Shown here: positions 45,062-58,460 of the stretch, piece by piece
How the letters are laid out: each line of letters opens with the position of its first letter
Position numbering within the stretch: position 1 is the stretch's first letter
Origin: Litsea cubeba
Lineage: Eukaryota; Streptophyta; Magnoliopsida; Laurales; Lauraceae
Direction of reading: 5' to 3'
Length of the DNA: 64,000 nucleotides
Assembly (NCBI GenBank): GCA_012931725.1
Contig: CM022948.1
Coordinates: 94,957,769 to 95,021,768 of the forward strand
Program-made: the position numbers and the translations under genes
Notes under the pieces: generated by a model
Databases searched by the model: none
Told to the model about the DNA's origin: nothing
The model's input: the letters and a program-made list of their open reading frames with translations, nothing else

Positions 45062-45253
45062 TCCTTCGATATCCTAAATACTTGGGATATCGAAAGGTTC
45101 GATATCCTACAGAGATAGGATATCGCTCAAAAAAGGGTATTTTCGTCTCAATTTTGGCCTTTTTGGTGTACAAACTTCTTTTGGGTAAATTTTGATTTTT
45201 CATCTTTAATGGGGTAATTCTCATGTTTAGTGCTGTCCGTACGGTAATTGTCC
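45062..45253 (-). repeat. Right terminal inverted repeat of the 11.9-kb MULE
   Basis: Reverse complement of the left TIR with one substitution in the matched core, plus a two-base difference near the tip. Additional GATATC palindromes lie just inside it (45003-45060). A poly-A run follows immediately outside. Confidence 0.92.
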
Positions 45254-48200
45254 AAAAAAAAAAAAAACCATCTCCTCCATGTATCACCCCCTCATTGGCC
45301 CAAAGAGGGGATCAGGACTCCTGGTTGAAACACTCGGACAAACACTTTCCGAGAAGATGAATGAGAAAGAGGACCACTCGTTCATGACAGGTACCCATGA
45401 CAGGCAGGAAACCTAAGTACTTTTCTTCCTATTCATTGCAGGGTCCGAACTCCCAAGCGTGGGGTCATAGGCTTTTCCGAAGGCGCGTAAAGACCACATA
45501 TGATCGGATATGCTGACAATTGCAGGGTATCAGACCTCACGTCATAAAACATGCAGTCAACTTATTCACAGACTGGCACGTGGAATGCGCTAACTGTGGA
45601 TCATGCACCTGGCTCAATGCATCAGAACAGGGGTTGCCCAATTTGGACGTTGTTTCCCATGGCTGGATGGGTCCCAACACTCTTAGCCGAGGCCCGAGTA
45701 TCACAGAAAATGAAAAATGAAAAATAATTGGCACTTAGCATGGGGATATGGTGTTTGGTAATCCGCAGATTCCTTTTCGGCTTCCATTCATTTGCATTGT
45801 AAGCTAGCTCCTTGGTGAGGACACGGTCCTACTTGAAAAAATTCCAACGGTTGGAACCAAATTGCCTCTTGTGGGTTTGTTTGATATTTTCATTTTCAAT
45901 AGAAGATTAGCTCATTGAAGGTTGTTGTCACGTTGTTAAGTTAAAACCAAGTTGATTCATTTTTAATTCACTTTTTTTTATAAGTGGCCAATCTAACAAT
46001 TAGCCTAGTTTATACTAAATTAATAAGATTTTTCATTAACCCAATAACAAGGTTAAACGTTTTAGATTTCTCACAAGTAGATCCAACTGAGGGACCTCTC
46101 AACTTCTCATGAGTGGAAGGAAGTGCAAGAGGATCCAAATCTTAAGTTCAATTCTGGAGTACCTCTCTCCATTACTGCGTTTGCGCAAAACTAAATAGTA
46201 ATACGATCAGAAACGTATGATTTTAAGAGTTTCAATGTTGTCCAAGTCTTAGTACCTATTGGACAAATTCAAATGAATATCAAATTTACATCCTAAGTTC
46301 AGAGACCCAAAATACTTAAGCAAGCGTCAGGTCTGGTCAAATGTCAATTCACAATAGAAGAAGAATTCACATTGATTATAAATTGTTTCTTGCCTTCAAG
46401 AACTCCTGATTGGGATTTCCTACTATGGAGACTGGAGAGTCTCTGAGAGCACTGCAATGGCCGTCCCCTATCATTTGAAGATCATTGTTCGATTTATAAG
46501 TTATCGAACAGCTAGCCTATGGATTGATTTTTTAGACTTAACAGTTTTTTTTCAAGTTTTTAGATATTTAGCTATTAAAATGCTTAGTAACCCAATACAT
46601 TACTGAGGAACAGCACTTTATATTCTTGTATATTTCCAAATAGGAATTCTTAGATATCATCTAACCAACAAGGCTCAGAAGATGAGCTAGGTGGGGGCCA
46701 ATAAGTGAGGCCGTTCATTAAATGGCCGTCCATTCCTCCTAAAAGGAAGAAAAGAGTGGTATATGTAACCATGTCATGGCCTGTGACTGTCAATAGAGGG
46801 AGAGTTGCAAATGCCTTAAAACATTTTCTTTTTCGGCTTAAGCAAATGCCTTAAACATGGATGAATAGTGGACCCAAAAATTGTGGCTGGCTTTCGTTTT
46901 TGTGCTGTTTTTGTTTCAGTTGAATGAACTGGATCCCACTCTAAAAAGAAAAAGTGCATTTGGCTTTTGAAAAAGATGAGACCAAAAAGTAATAGAGAGC
47001 AACCATTTTACGCATTTCTGAGTCCGACATAGGAGTGGGAAGCAACGATGAACTGGCCCACCCCACACCCATCATATCTTTAGCTGACCTCAACCATTTT
47101 ACGTGTCACATTACCTCATATCTTCTACTTTTCAAATGCAGCTCAGAGAATTTTTATCACCTGGTGTTTGCATGGACCATCTATTCGGGAGCTGGGTTCA
47201 CACGGGTCCCCGTTGGGACCTCAAAGCCTACGAATGAGCAGAAACATTACACTTTGACATTGATCACATAAAAAATAAATGACTTCATGCAATCAATCTA
47301 CGATGATCAAAACTTTTACATAAGTGAAATTAGGAGCACATACGTGTTCAACATTGAGATACATTCTAAAGAGTTTAGATTTTAATGAGTGGGCCTTGTA
47401 GAAGAGGTAGGCAAATTTATCGTGTTTCCAATAATCCAAAAGTTCGGTCTCTCAGATGGGATCTACCATGCACAATATATGAAAATATATGATGGGGAGC
47501 AATAACAAAAGGGGAGTGATAACAAAAGGCTGACTTTATCCGGTGGCGGACCAAGGTTTTTTATTTGGGTGGGGTGAATAGAGCCGTTGGTAGTCTGGAA
47601 AAGTTTGATCAGCGAAGTGGATCTTTTGATACTATACATCAAAGTATAAGAAAATTAAGCTAAGACTCTACACAACACAACTGTCAACTCAGAGTAATCT
47701 TTATAAAACAAACCCTTTAATTTCTATTAATTTCTTATGGGGAATTAGGGATGAGACTTTTCTACTTATAAATATCCACCGTGCATTTTTCTTATTTTTA
47801 TAAGAACGGAGAGCATGCGGCATTCTTTAATTTGCCCACCACCATATAACAGGGCGTTAGAGGATTGAGACTTGCATTTTACTTTTTGGGAGTTCTCCTT
47901 TACACCAGCGAGGGACATGTGGGATAAGTGGGGTGATCCATGACATACATGGGGGGGTATGTCCGGCACCACATATGGTGCAACGTGCATGGGCTAGAGC
48001 TAGCCCAGTTCGACTCCATGCAAAAGACTGGATTTGATTTGGGGCGGTCATGATAACGTAGGTCTGCCCCCGTATCAATATATAAGGTCAAAAGAAGATC
48101 CAGTTGTTGTTGGCAGTTATTTGTGATACAATTAAGCATAAGATGCACGAAGAGTGACAAAATGAAGGGAAGGACGAAAATCTAAATCATGGCAAAAATG

Positions 48201-50089
48201 ATTACTACACTCCAAAATCTCAGTTTCAAATATATAGCTCAAGCAGAAAATCTCACTCTTGTAATTAGCATTCTGGTATATGGTTGTGCAGCCTTGAATA
48301 TTTAAATAAGCAATGTAGAAGCTACAAATTTAAAATTGTATAAAGCATTTAATCCTGGATCAATGGGGTCTCATGGTAATTGGGTTTCAAACGCTTGTGC
48401 AATATTCTTGACATGGTGACTATATAGAAAAGGCCATGTGTCCCCTCCACATGACAATGTATAGCGTGATTTTCGTTTTTTCTCAGATCCTAACCAAAAT
48501 AGAAGGGTTTAGCAGAGTAATCACCATATACTAGGCCATGTAAAGACTAAAGACTGTTTGGCGCTTGCTCCATTGAAAGTAGTTAACTGATCGCCATCCT
48601 CGACTCCTTGTTGATCAGATCCGAGCCGCTTCCACTTCCAATCTTCCATCGGACCCATGAGTTGGGGCAACGAGGGCAAACATGGGAAAAGCCAATAAGG
48701 GCTATGCCTATGCCCAACGGACAACGGTGTACCTGTTCCGTACTCAAAATCGATCGCCCTTCCTATCCCATGTGTTTTCGAAAACCACAAAACCCAATTC
48801 TTCTGCATTCTCTTTCTTCCATTTCGAGTCCGGCAAATTTCTGACAAGCCCTCGTCAGGCAGGTATTCCTCTCTCTCTCTCTCTCCAAAAAACCCCTAAG
48901 TTTGAAAACCCCAATCCCTAAATCCCTAAACACCAACCATAATCTCTTTTTCCTAGATCTTAATACCTAAACTCACTCCCTAAATCCCCAAATATCGCCA
49001 CCAAGTCCAGAAACAACATTAACATTGGCACTTTAAAATTGGTCCCCGTGGAAATAGTTGGTATGAGGAATAAATAGAAGGGCTTCCAGGATCGAAGCGG
49101 TTTTTGCATTCAACATTTATCTTGTAGGAGAATGTGACCAAATGAAGGGTGGAACCGTTGTATGTTAATAGTAGTAATTCAGAAAGAGATACAGTGCCTA
49201 CAACATATCTATATTATTATTTTCTTTACTTCCTACGATATTTGGAGTGACAAGTTGTTGCACAATTTACTGTAGAAAAAAAAAAATGTTGTACATGCAT
49301 CTTCTACCAATTGCATCTGAGGTCGCAAGAAAAATATGAATGCCCTTGCCAGGTCACTCTTTTCCCACACTCCTTGACCATTTCTTCCAATGCCTTCACC
49401 GTGACATAACAATTAATCTTTATAGGTTGTAGCAAAGTTGCTCACAAGATTAGTATTCTTCTTTCCACAATGCACTAAATTATATAAAAGTTGTATTTTG
49501 AAGTTATATAGGAAAAGTTTGATAGCTTTTTTTTTTTCTAATTTTGAGATGAAAACTTTCAAATAACTATATGTGAACTTTGGATTATTGAATATGGCTC
49601 GATTAATTTTGAGTTTTTAAAATTGAATGTGGTTTTTGGGTTGCAAGCAATATTTTGAGTACACGCGATTTTCTATTATAAAGGATTTTTTTTCCATTTT
49701 TGGGCATTCAAATAAAAAACTTTATATGATATGAAGTTTCAAAAATTCTAATGATATTCTAACTCTTATTGGGGAGTAGGAAATTCTTTCACAAAATAGG
49801 CCTTGGTTTGAGTACTTTATGCTAACCTTCACATTATCTACCCCACTCAAATATAAATTCCGGGTCCTCCAATGTTCGTCAATCACACTGTACCTGACAT
49901 TGTAACCGATTAGGGTTCTGACTTATGAGAAAACATGAGTGATAAGGGCGAGATTTCAATCTCCCTTCACACGGGCAATACTATTGATATATATAGTCTT
50001 CAGTTCAGCTATATCTCTTTCACTTTTTGGTCTGAACTTTCATCCACCTAGCTAGTCGACTTGCTCTTTTATTTCAAAGACTCTCTTAC
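45254..50089. other. Gene-free stretch between MULE and hAT MITEs
   Basis: No protein family is recognisable in any frame. A short CT microsatellite lies near 48868-48885. A coding-looking frame at 48682-48860 is discussed under rejected items. No element boundaries found. Confidence 0.45.
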
Positions 50090-50638
50090 TAAAGTTGCAA
50101 ACAGGTATCCGATTCTCCGATTATCCGGAAATTCCGACCTGCAAAAAATCTGGTCCGAAACCTATTTTAGGTTCCGATTCATAAACGGGTCCGAGTCCGG
50201 AACCTAATTTAGGTTCCGATTGATAAAATGGTCCGATTCCGGGTCCATATAGGTTCCGACCTGGGACCCGGCATATGACTCTTTCATAGTACAATTTGTA
50301 CTTTAAAACCAACTGTTTTTTTTTTTTTTTTGCATTCTTATGTATAATACTGAATGTTGTAGACTTGATGCACTATTTTAAGTTGAATGATATGGTTATT
50401 TTAAAGGAAAAAATGAGGAATAAAGAGAAAATATAATTGGTTTTGGAAATACATTCGAGTCCTCTAGGTGAACCCGGTTTCGGAACCAGATCCGGATTTT
50501 CTTATCGAAAGTGGGTCCGGAACCAACAAAGCAGCTTCGATTCAAAACCGGATCCAGAACCAGAACCATTATTTAAAAACGGGTCTGGTTCTGGATCCAC
50601 TATGATTTCGATCCGGAACCATCTCGTTTGCAACCCTA
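50090..50638. mobile_element. hAT-type MITE, 549 bp
   Basis: The left end is TAAAGTTGCAAAC and the right end, reverse complemented, TAGGGTTGCAAAC. Both sides have subterminal repeats of GGTTCCGA/TCCGGAACC. The flanking 8-mers tctcttac and tttctgac match at 6 of 8. No ORF of note. Confidence 0.7.
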
Positions 50639-51083
50639 TTTCTGACTGACACTTGATCGTTCTAGAATAGTTGAGTCTTTGATAACCAAGGTCGGGTTCA
50701 CATTCACATCATGTTTGAAGACCAGTCCACTGATCGGGATCGAATATGGCTCATTCTGGTTTGGGACTAATTAACTATTGGCTCATTGTTTGAGGCTATT
50801 GCCGGTTCACCAAAATATTAAGTCTCTCCTTAATTTCTAATTAGAGAGCTTCTCTATAATTCATGGTAAAATTTCCTATCTATTTTATATATTATAGATA
50901 TTATTTATTTTATATACTAATAGACAAAGGGCCAGGCCTATGTTTGGCCCTCAAAGTTGCGGGCTCTTCAAAATTGGACCCCACCCTTACCCTCGGGCTT
51001 TAGGACAAAAAGAAAATCCCAAGCTTTGTGAGCTTTTTAGGGCCAAGACGAGCTCCCTCATTAAAGGGCCAGATTAATAGCCC

Positions 51084-51595
51084 TAGTTGCAAACAAGACA
51101 ATTATGGGCTTATATGCTAGATCCGGACCTAAAACCGTCTAAATAACGATTCCAGTTCGGTTCTGACTCAAAACCTATTTTGTCGGTCTAGACCTGTTAT
51201 GATAGCACTACCTTGACCCGATTATGAAACCATGTCCAACTAGAGAACTAAAATTTAGTTTCAAAACCGGTTCTAAAATCTTTTTTTTTTTCCTTTAAAT
51301 AAGGATGTCATTCAACTTATAACAATGCATCATGTCTGCTACCTTCATAATTAAATATAAAACTAACTAACAAAAGTTGATTTTGAGCCACAGCTTGCAA
51401 CATTAGAGACTAGCATGATGTGTCCTGGGTTCACAGTTAGGAACCTATAAGGACCCAGAATCGAACCATTTATCAATCAGAACCTCTGGATCAAGATCCG
51501 TTTATGAATCGGAACCTAAAATGTTTCAAACCCGATTTTCTACGGGTCTGAATCTCCGAATCATATGTGAATTTCAACCCCCGTTTGCATCCCCA
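51084..51595. mobile_element. Second, more decayed hAT-type MITE
   Basis: The left TAGTTGCAAAC and right (reverse complement) TGGGGATGCAAACGGG ends resemble those of 50090-50638, with the same TCCGG/GGTTCCGA-type subterminal motifs (for example GATCCGGACC, CGGTTCTGAC). The flanking 8-mers do not clearly match. Confidence 0.5.
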
Positions 51596-52584
51596 GACAT
51601 ACCTCATCATCATATTTATAGTCTTACCAAAGTTGCCTATGGAATTAAAGGGTCAAATCCAGGCTGTTCATTGCCAGGGCAAACTGGGTTGAGGCATATC
51701 TATTTCTAGCTTGACTTTAGAAGCACAGGCCGCAAGTGCATGTCCAGTCCAAGCCGGACACGGCCCTAAGTTCCTTTCTAAGCCCAGCCCTCTTAAAACA
51801 TGTCAGGCCTGAGCAAGCACATTTAGGTAATTGGGTCAGGCCGGGCAGGTTTTTCACTCGGACTATTCTGAAATTCGGCTGTCTATCATTTAACACAAAC
51901 CCTGACCCAAATATTAAACAGGCCAACATTTTATATGCAGGCCAACCCGAATTTCATATCTTGCGCTTCAGGCAGTCCTGTCAATGGACTCACATCAACC
52001 GGGTCCAGATCGGGTAAGAATTCCAGACATCTAAATATTAATTCAAGTCCAACACCGGACCGTCAGTTATTCAGCCAGTCCTACCAATGATGATATGTGT
52101 GGCCCGTCTGTCAGACAAGGGCTCCAGGTTAATACATGTCCAAGTTCAATAAAGGCCAAATAACAGCCCAGGCCCAATAAATACCCAAGTCCAACAAAAG
52201 CCCTTTCACAACTCACAAGGTTTCAATTGGGTCAGCTTCACATCGGGGTTGTCCATAACCGCTCTTTCGAGTGTGAATCTTTACCCAAAAAAAAAACGGG
52301 GGGTTTGTGCATCGGGAAATTGGATGATCAGAGAATCAGTGTTCTTTCAATCCCTAACTCTAATCACACAAACCCTCAACAGGAAACAAATTGAAAAACA
52401 AAGAGGGCCCTTACAAGGATGAACATATCTTTGGCATTGCTTTGGAACTGGGAAGTCTAGGATACACAAATCTCCCCTCATTTAAAGGACAACCTGCTCT
52501 ACCCCATCAGTTACATGTTCTACTACAAATTAACAAATTAGAAGAATCAGAGAGGGAGAAATGCCCGCTCCCATAAGTCTCTCT
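51596..52584. other. Intergenic, 3' of the DUF4378 gene
   Basis: No gene. It contains GGCC/CAGGCC-rich text (51720-52150) resembling old hAT-MITE interiors, without definable ends. The 3' UTR of the neighbouring minus-strand gene probably occupies its right edge. Confidence 0.4.
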
Positions 52585-55018
52585 CTAGCAGTTGAGATCA
52601 GTTAAAAGCTCATCAACCAAAGACCCCAAGATGACATACTCGACCTTGAACACAATCTCTTGAACCTCCTTTGGATTCCTCAGCCACTCATTGCGCTCTC
52701 TTGTAAAATCCAACTCCACAGTCATGTCGATGGTATTGAATTCAACGTTATTCCACCACTCGATCTTCTTACAGACTCTCTTCACCAGCACTTCCTTGTC
52801 TATAGTTCCCTCTTCTGTCTCTTCCTTGGCCAGATCCAATACTAGACTTTTCCCAGTAGACGGTATTTGTCGATGAACATCAGGACCATCTAACGGAATT
52901 AATACTTTCTTCTTAATGAATTCCGTTGTGTTTTCATGCTCCAATGCCACCACTGACTTCACTTGTCTTTCTGTTTTTTCGATGCTGCTCCTGTCCTTGT
53001 CATCTCCATCTTCTTCTTCTTCGCAGTCTTCTTCATCTTGGGCAATTCTTTTCTCCAATTCTAGGGGATCTAATGCGGCCAGTCTCTCAAACCTTCTGAG
53101 TTTATTCAATAGCCGGTGCTTGACTCCTGTAAAGAAACAAGAGTAGATGAAATAATGAAAGAGGAAATCAATAGACATCTAGCATGAGGTGAAAAACTGG
53201 ATAAGATGATCTTGGCCATTGATTCAGTGAGTCCTACCAAGGATAGAGAAATATTGAAATTCCACTTCCAACTGAATTGCTCCTCCATCGGAGATATGAA
53301 ATGTGCAGGAGCTCGAGATTTATTGATGGGGTAATTGATTCTAGGTCCTAGTTATCAGTTACTAAAGAAACTCTCACAATACTCTTCTGGGTTGAATATT
53401 ATTTAATAGATGATTATGATAAGTTCCAAGATGGGTATATAATGTTTAACCTGGAATCAATTTGATAAGGGCACAATGAGTTTTAAAACAGAAACAAAGA
53501 TAATATGACTGCTCTTTCATCAAATGCTATTATTGTTGCAGAGGAGCATGCTACTCCATATGCTAAACATACACTGCCAACCCAAAATATTGACCATGCC
53601 CTCACAACTATCACAGTGGAGCCCACTATTGGACTGATCATGTGATTTGCTTCCTAAAAACTGAATGGAATTTTTCAATGTTATGAATGCCATCAATCCA
53701 ATAGCGGACCCCTTAGTCCGATTGCACTAAAAAAATTAATCAGGCTCCGATATTTAGTGTAATATTGTTTATAAGGTGTTCAGATTTATAAATATGGAAG
53801 CCATTTGTGCCCCCACACAAATTTTATGTAATTGGATTCCTGGATATTCTAAGAATTGTATTTCTAGAAGTAGTTAAAAATAAAGAAATCTCCATCTAGT
53901 AATCTCCGCTGTAATGAAAAATGAGTCAAATGGGGATGCAAAATGAGAAACCCGCCATCACCCTAACAATTTAAAATCCTACTAAAGTAAAGGTCCAATC
54001 TACATCTCCACCTTATATTTTTTTACCTCTCACCTATTTAATAATCCTTTTATTGGAGCCAATTTGACCTTGAATTCCTATTTATTCAACCCATGCATTT
54101 AGGGCTTATTTGTTTGCATTAGAATATATATTAATTAAATACATAAGAGTTCATAGTCAAATAAATTTCAACGAAGCAAAGGATTATTATTAATGTAGGA
54201 AACGTGTGAATTATATGAGGCGAATGGTGAAGGATAAAATATACTACTGGGGATGGACCAATGACTTTCTTGGGATTTAAATTATTAGCATTGTTAGGGT
54301 GATGGTTTTGCTGACTCTTGATCCTTTGAGGTCATCCTTGTAAATCTGTCAGCTGATGAGGCTAACTCATATTTCCAAAATCACTTGCATTTAATTAATT
54401 AAATCAAACGGTGGGCCCAACCTCACTTGGAGTAGAGTTTCAATACAAGGGATTCTTGGGACCCGGCCTCAGAGAAGATCAGAATCCAGATTAATAACAA
54501 TCACATGATGGGGACCAACATTACATAGGCTCCTGCTCCCCACCGACGCACAGGCACAGGACATTGCATGCGTGGTTGTAATGTACAAGGGTGCAGCCCT
54601 GACCAGGCCAATGCGTTTTATGGCAAGTAAATGGTACACATTATATAGCATTCCATTAAAAGGTCTGTACAAACAGGTAACAACAAGGAAACCCAAAGTA
54701 AGAGGAAGCGTGTACGTACTCTGTACAGTGGCCAGTGAGTGCTCAAACTCTTGCAAGCAACCATCACCATCACCATCACCGTCGTCGTCGTCTTCTTCCT
54801 CTTCTTCATCAACTTCTTCTTCTTCTTCTGTGAAAGGAGCGTCCAGGACAGAAACAGGGCTCAACTGCTCATTCTCTTCCTCAGCTTCGTAAAGGGACTT
54901 GTCATCAGCACCAGCAGTTCGTGGAAACAGCTGTTTTTCCACTTCCTCTACCTGCGTGACCACCCATATTTGAATATACCATTTCCTTTTCAATTCAAAT
55001 ATCAAACTTTAAAAACCA

Positions 55019-55062
<44 letters not shown>

Positions 55063-57990
55063 CACAGCAGACAGAGACATTGATGTTAAGTGGGTTCACC
55101 TGCCGGGCACGGACCAAAATCCGAATGCAGGATACTGGACCCAGTACCCGACACAGAGTCACAGACCCTGTGCCTGTAAATGCTTTTGGGCCCATCCTGA
55201 TCATTTGACATTTTTGACGCTCCCAAGTCAACAACCAGAATTCAAATCCCATCTCAACCAAGTAAAATTACTGGTACCAAAAGTGAAATTTTTCTAGAGT
55301 TCACAAATAGTACCTCTATTAAATCTAAAATTCTAATAAACCAACCCCCTTGACGCTTATTCAAATTTCAATGTCTGGGTACTACTGGGGTTTATGAAAT
55401 CCAACGCATAATGTGACTTACATTTTAATGGCCCTTTAGCATTATCACCACACCATTTATTTATCACAATGGGCATTGATTTAAGGAAATCCTCATCCTT
55501 CTAACACACACACACACAAAAAAAAAAAAAAAGAAACAGTAGGATTTTCTCAATAACTTAACTAATACTCAAAGTGTATAGCCAAATCTTTTTAATTAAT
55601 AGACATGATTATTTATATAAAATGAAATGAAACAGCAGGTCGTTATTTGTATTTTAGTCAGAAAAAACACAGGTTAGTATAAAATATAAATCTCTCTCCC
55701 AAGTCCCAACTGGTTATAGGTTTAGCCAACCAGTTGACCCCTCTCCATCATAATCTGAACCGTTCCCCTAACGCTCCAAACCATGGTCAAACGAACGTGG
55801 CTCATCGGCCACTTGTGTATGTTTTTTGTCCTCTTCCTTTCTTTGAAAGAATACACAGCAGATCAGTAGACAGCACGACCACAGTGTGGCCCATTGGATA
55901 ACAGCCCAGATTTGTCGCACGTGTGCCACTTGGAATAAAGACAAGGACAGGGTTTCTTCTTTCTCCTTTTACCAATTCAAATGTTTTAGAGAGATCAAAA
56001 CCAGATCACAAGACGACAATCAGCTTTTGCAGGGAGAAACAGTGCACACGCTCGAGAAGCCCCCAGTACATGAGAGAACCCACTCACTCAGGTAGAACGT
56101 CAGGTTCACAACTTCAAAATCAAAGGACCCACCAAGATTTCTTTCCAGGAGTGGTGAGGTCCATTGCTGATTTTGTGTGGGTCAGAAACCACACGGAAAG
56201 TGAAAAAAAGACAACAGGAATTTGGTTTTGCTTTCAAATCATCCGTCGGATGAATATCAAAAGTGTTGTGGGGGCCATCTTTTGGACGGTGTGGGGTGAA
56301 TGATGTGGAGATGATTCGTCTTTTGCGATGACTGGTGCCTTTCCCCCAATGACAAGCACTTTCATAGTGTGTCCATGAATTTTCGGATGCGGTGTCATGT
56401 CATGCATGCCATCCCCATCTCGTCCCATGTACACCAAATTTTGTATTTTTTTTTTTACTAAAACCACCCTGACTTGTTATGGGAATTACATTTTAAATGC
56501 CCCTAGCTTTTCCAAGGAAAAAGAAGACAAGCATGGAAAGAAACAGTTGTAAAAGGGTTTCCCGAGAAAGACAACACTTTACATTGCCTACCAAAGAGAA
56601 GATGACATATATACCCCAGAAAATACTATATACCAGAGAAAGAGTAGGAGTTCTACACTACAATTTAAAGCTGTGCTCCTAGCCAATTACATTATTCTTT
56701 GGGGTTAAATATCTATCAACTTAAAAAATAAAATCTAATATTGTTTACTAAAAGAAAGTAGAATACAGGTGAACTGGTTTCCCCATAATCAAGGGTTCAT
56801 GCCAGAATACAGTTGTTTTACTAATTATAAATTACAAAATTCACCAGGAAACAGAAACTTAATTCCACAAATCTAAAACAAGGACAAATTGGCAATGATA
56901 TTTGACTAAAATAACCATTTCTCCAAGGGCAGAAAAAGGCAATTGCAATCCTTTCATTCTTCTTCACATAGCAATGCAATTTTGAAGAAGAAGCAATGGT
57001 AGGGAGAAAAATAGAGGAAGAAAATATTTGCATTTTCACATGAAATGACAAAAATACTCCCTACTATGGAAGGGTATTCCGGTCATGTAAGTTTTAAGTT
57101 TGTTTTTTCAATGAAAAAACCAGCAGGCATACCTCTGTTTTCCGGCGACCAGGACTCTCCGCCGGAGAACCGAAATCCGGCGTCCGGAAGCCGGATTCCG
57201 GCCATCCTTCGACACCTAGGAATCTAAAAGGGCTCGAGCAGAGCCCCTTTTCACACGACCGGAATTCATCCTCTCTTTCTTCTCCAACCTCCATATCTTC
57301 CAACTCCTCCGACCTACTACTGGTACAGCTGGTCGAACTCTCCAAACTTACTGATTTCTCTTCCAAACCCATCCACCAATCGCTCCTTTCGGAAGAACAC
57401 AAAAAATCCAAATCTGGTGTACCTTCTTTCTCTGAATAGGTTTCTGTTTTCGGTGAATTTTCTGTCGTCTCTGCGAATTCATGCATCCGATAAAGCGAGT
57501 CCCATTTCAACATGTCTTTCAAAGATACCTGACTCTCTTTCCCGCAGATTTCTCGCTTCTGGGTCCTATTCCGAAGGGCTATTCTTTTCAGAACTGAGTT
57601 AAAGAATCCAGAGCTGGGATTTTTCGGCTTCGAAGAGGAAGATGATTGCTTTTGAATACGGAGAGCAGATTCCAGAAGCAGAGCTGCGGTTTTGGAAGGG
57701 ACGTTGAGGAAGACAGTACTGGAATTGTGACATGGGGTTTTGGGGGGTGAATGGAAATCGAAAAGAGGAGATTTTGTTGGGTTGGAATTGAAGAAGGATA
57801 AAAGGCAAGGATTCTTGCAGAAATTACTTGGAAATGTGGGATTTTGGGAGATGGGTCTTCGTCTTTTGGGCTGTAGCTGAGTTTGAGCTACCGGTCTCTT
57901 AAGCTGGCAGCGTCTTTCGTTGATGTAGTTCTTGAGAGCGAAAGGCTCTTGTTTTTCTTTCAGGAGCTCGTGGAGATGCTTTTCTGCCAT
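52585..57990 (-). CDS. DUF4378-domain (TRM-like) protein, three exons
   Basis: Exons on the minus strand: 57990-57133 (286 codons, phase 0), 54951-54720, 53126-52585; introns of 2.2 and 1.6 kb with GT-AG ends, 543 codons in total. Start MAEKHLHELLKEKQEPF, a conserved N-terminal motif of plant proteins grouped with TRM28 (often misnamed 'SETD1B-like'). Exon 1 continues Ser/Pro-rich and basic (ALRNRTQKREICGKESQVSL, then SSPFRFLGVEGWPESGF). Exon 2 has EQLSPVSVLDAPF and a long Glu/Asp/Gly run. The exon 2/3 joint makes ATVQRVKHRLLNKLRRFERL and leads into the C-terminal DUF4378 domain (LDPLELEKRI...RNEWLRNPKEVQEIVFKVEYVILGSLVDELL). TRM proteins bind TON1 and influence microtubules and cell shape; that role here is inferred from family only. 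The second in-frame start upstream is unnecessary. Confidence 0.9.
54762..54830 (-). repeat. Trinucleotide/hexanucleotide run encoding the acidic tract
   Basis: CATCAC/GTCGTC/TTCTTC runs in exon 2 encode consecutive Glu, Asp and Gly-Asp repeats on the minus strand. They are likely length-variable between individuals. Confidence 0.75.
55019..55059. repeat. (CT)n microsatellite in intron 1 of the DUF4378 gene
   Basis: A continuous CT run of about 38 bp, in the intron about 70 bp before the exon 2 acceptor (minus sense GA repeat). Confidence 0.85.
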
Positions 57991-58460
57991 TGCAATGGGA
58001 AGTAATGAATCAAAGGGAGAGAGGCACGAGGAACGGACAGCAAGTTCGTAGTACTTAAACTGGTTCTTTAGCTGTATCCATATCAAAGCTGAAGAGCTTT
58101 TCAACTAAAGCCCTTGAGAGAGAGAGAGAAAGAAGCAATTTAGAGGAACTAAAGCAGTTCTTAGAGATGAGACAGAGAGATGACAAAATAGAGTCTTGGG
58201 CGTGCGAGAGAGAGAGAGAGAGAGAGAGAGAGGCTATTGGGATTGGGCTTAAGAAGAAATTTGGAGGAGAGCCAGAACTCGGAAGAGAAAAATGCAATGG
58301 AATCTTGCAAGAATGAAATCTCGAATGGGGTTTCACTTCAACCTTCAAGGCATGAATATTATTAATAAATAAATAAAAATAGAATGGCTCAAGAGGAAAG
58401 GTGGGGACTTTTTCTCTCCCTCCAGTGCTTTTCTTTTCTAGTACTTGGCCTGTTGGCCAG
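57991..58460 (-). promoter_or_regulatory. 5' leader and promoter region of the DUF4378 gene
   Basis: Directly upstream of the ATG. It holds GA/CT-repeat tracts (about 58114-58132 and 58206-58233) typical of plant 5' UTRs and core promoters. No clear TATA box could be fixed. Confidence 0.4.

Larger units (their letters stand above)
33346..45253 (+). mobile_element. Large gene-carrying MULE, about 11.9 kb
   Basis: The ends are long inverted repeats. The left starts GGGATTATTACCGTACGG and the right, reverse complemented, GGACAATTACCGTACGG. From ATTACCG inward I find one difference (C/T) in about 187 bp. Between them lie mudrA (+), a convergent 'plant transposon protein' gene (-) and a ten-exon PMD-Ulp1 fusion gene (-), plus palindrome arrays and tandem repeats. 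MULEs usually make 9-bp target duplications. The flanks (AAATTGTTT on the left, a poly-A run on the right) do not match, so the duplication is lost or slipped. Near-identical TIRs imply recent movement. Carriage of Ulp1-like genes by plant MULEs (Kaonashi-type) and of PMD genes by transposons is known; this exact combination is the interesting part. Confidence 0.9.

Noticed and set aside
48682..48862. Plus-strand frame MGKANKGYAYAQRTTV... ending at a GCAG|GTATTC donor-like site, possibly exon 1 of a gene with a targeting-like N-terminus
   Set aside because: No similarity recognised, no downstream exon found before 52 kb, and other overlapping frames of similar length exist on both strands.
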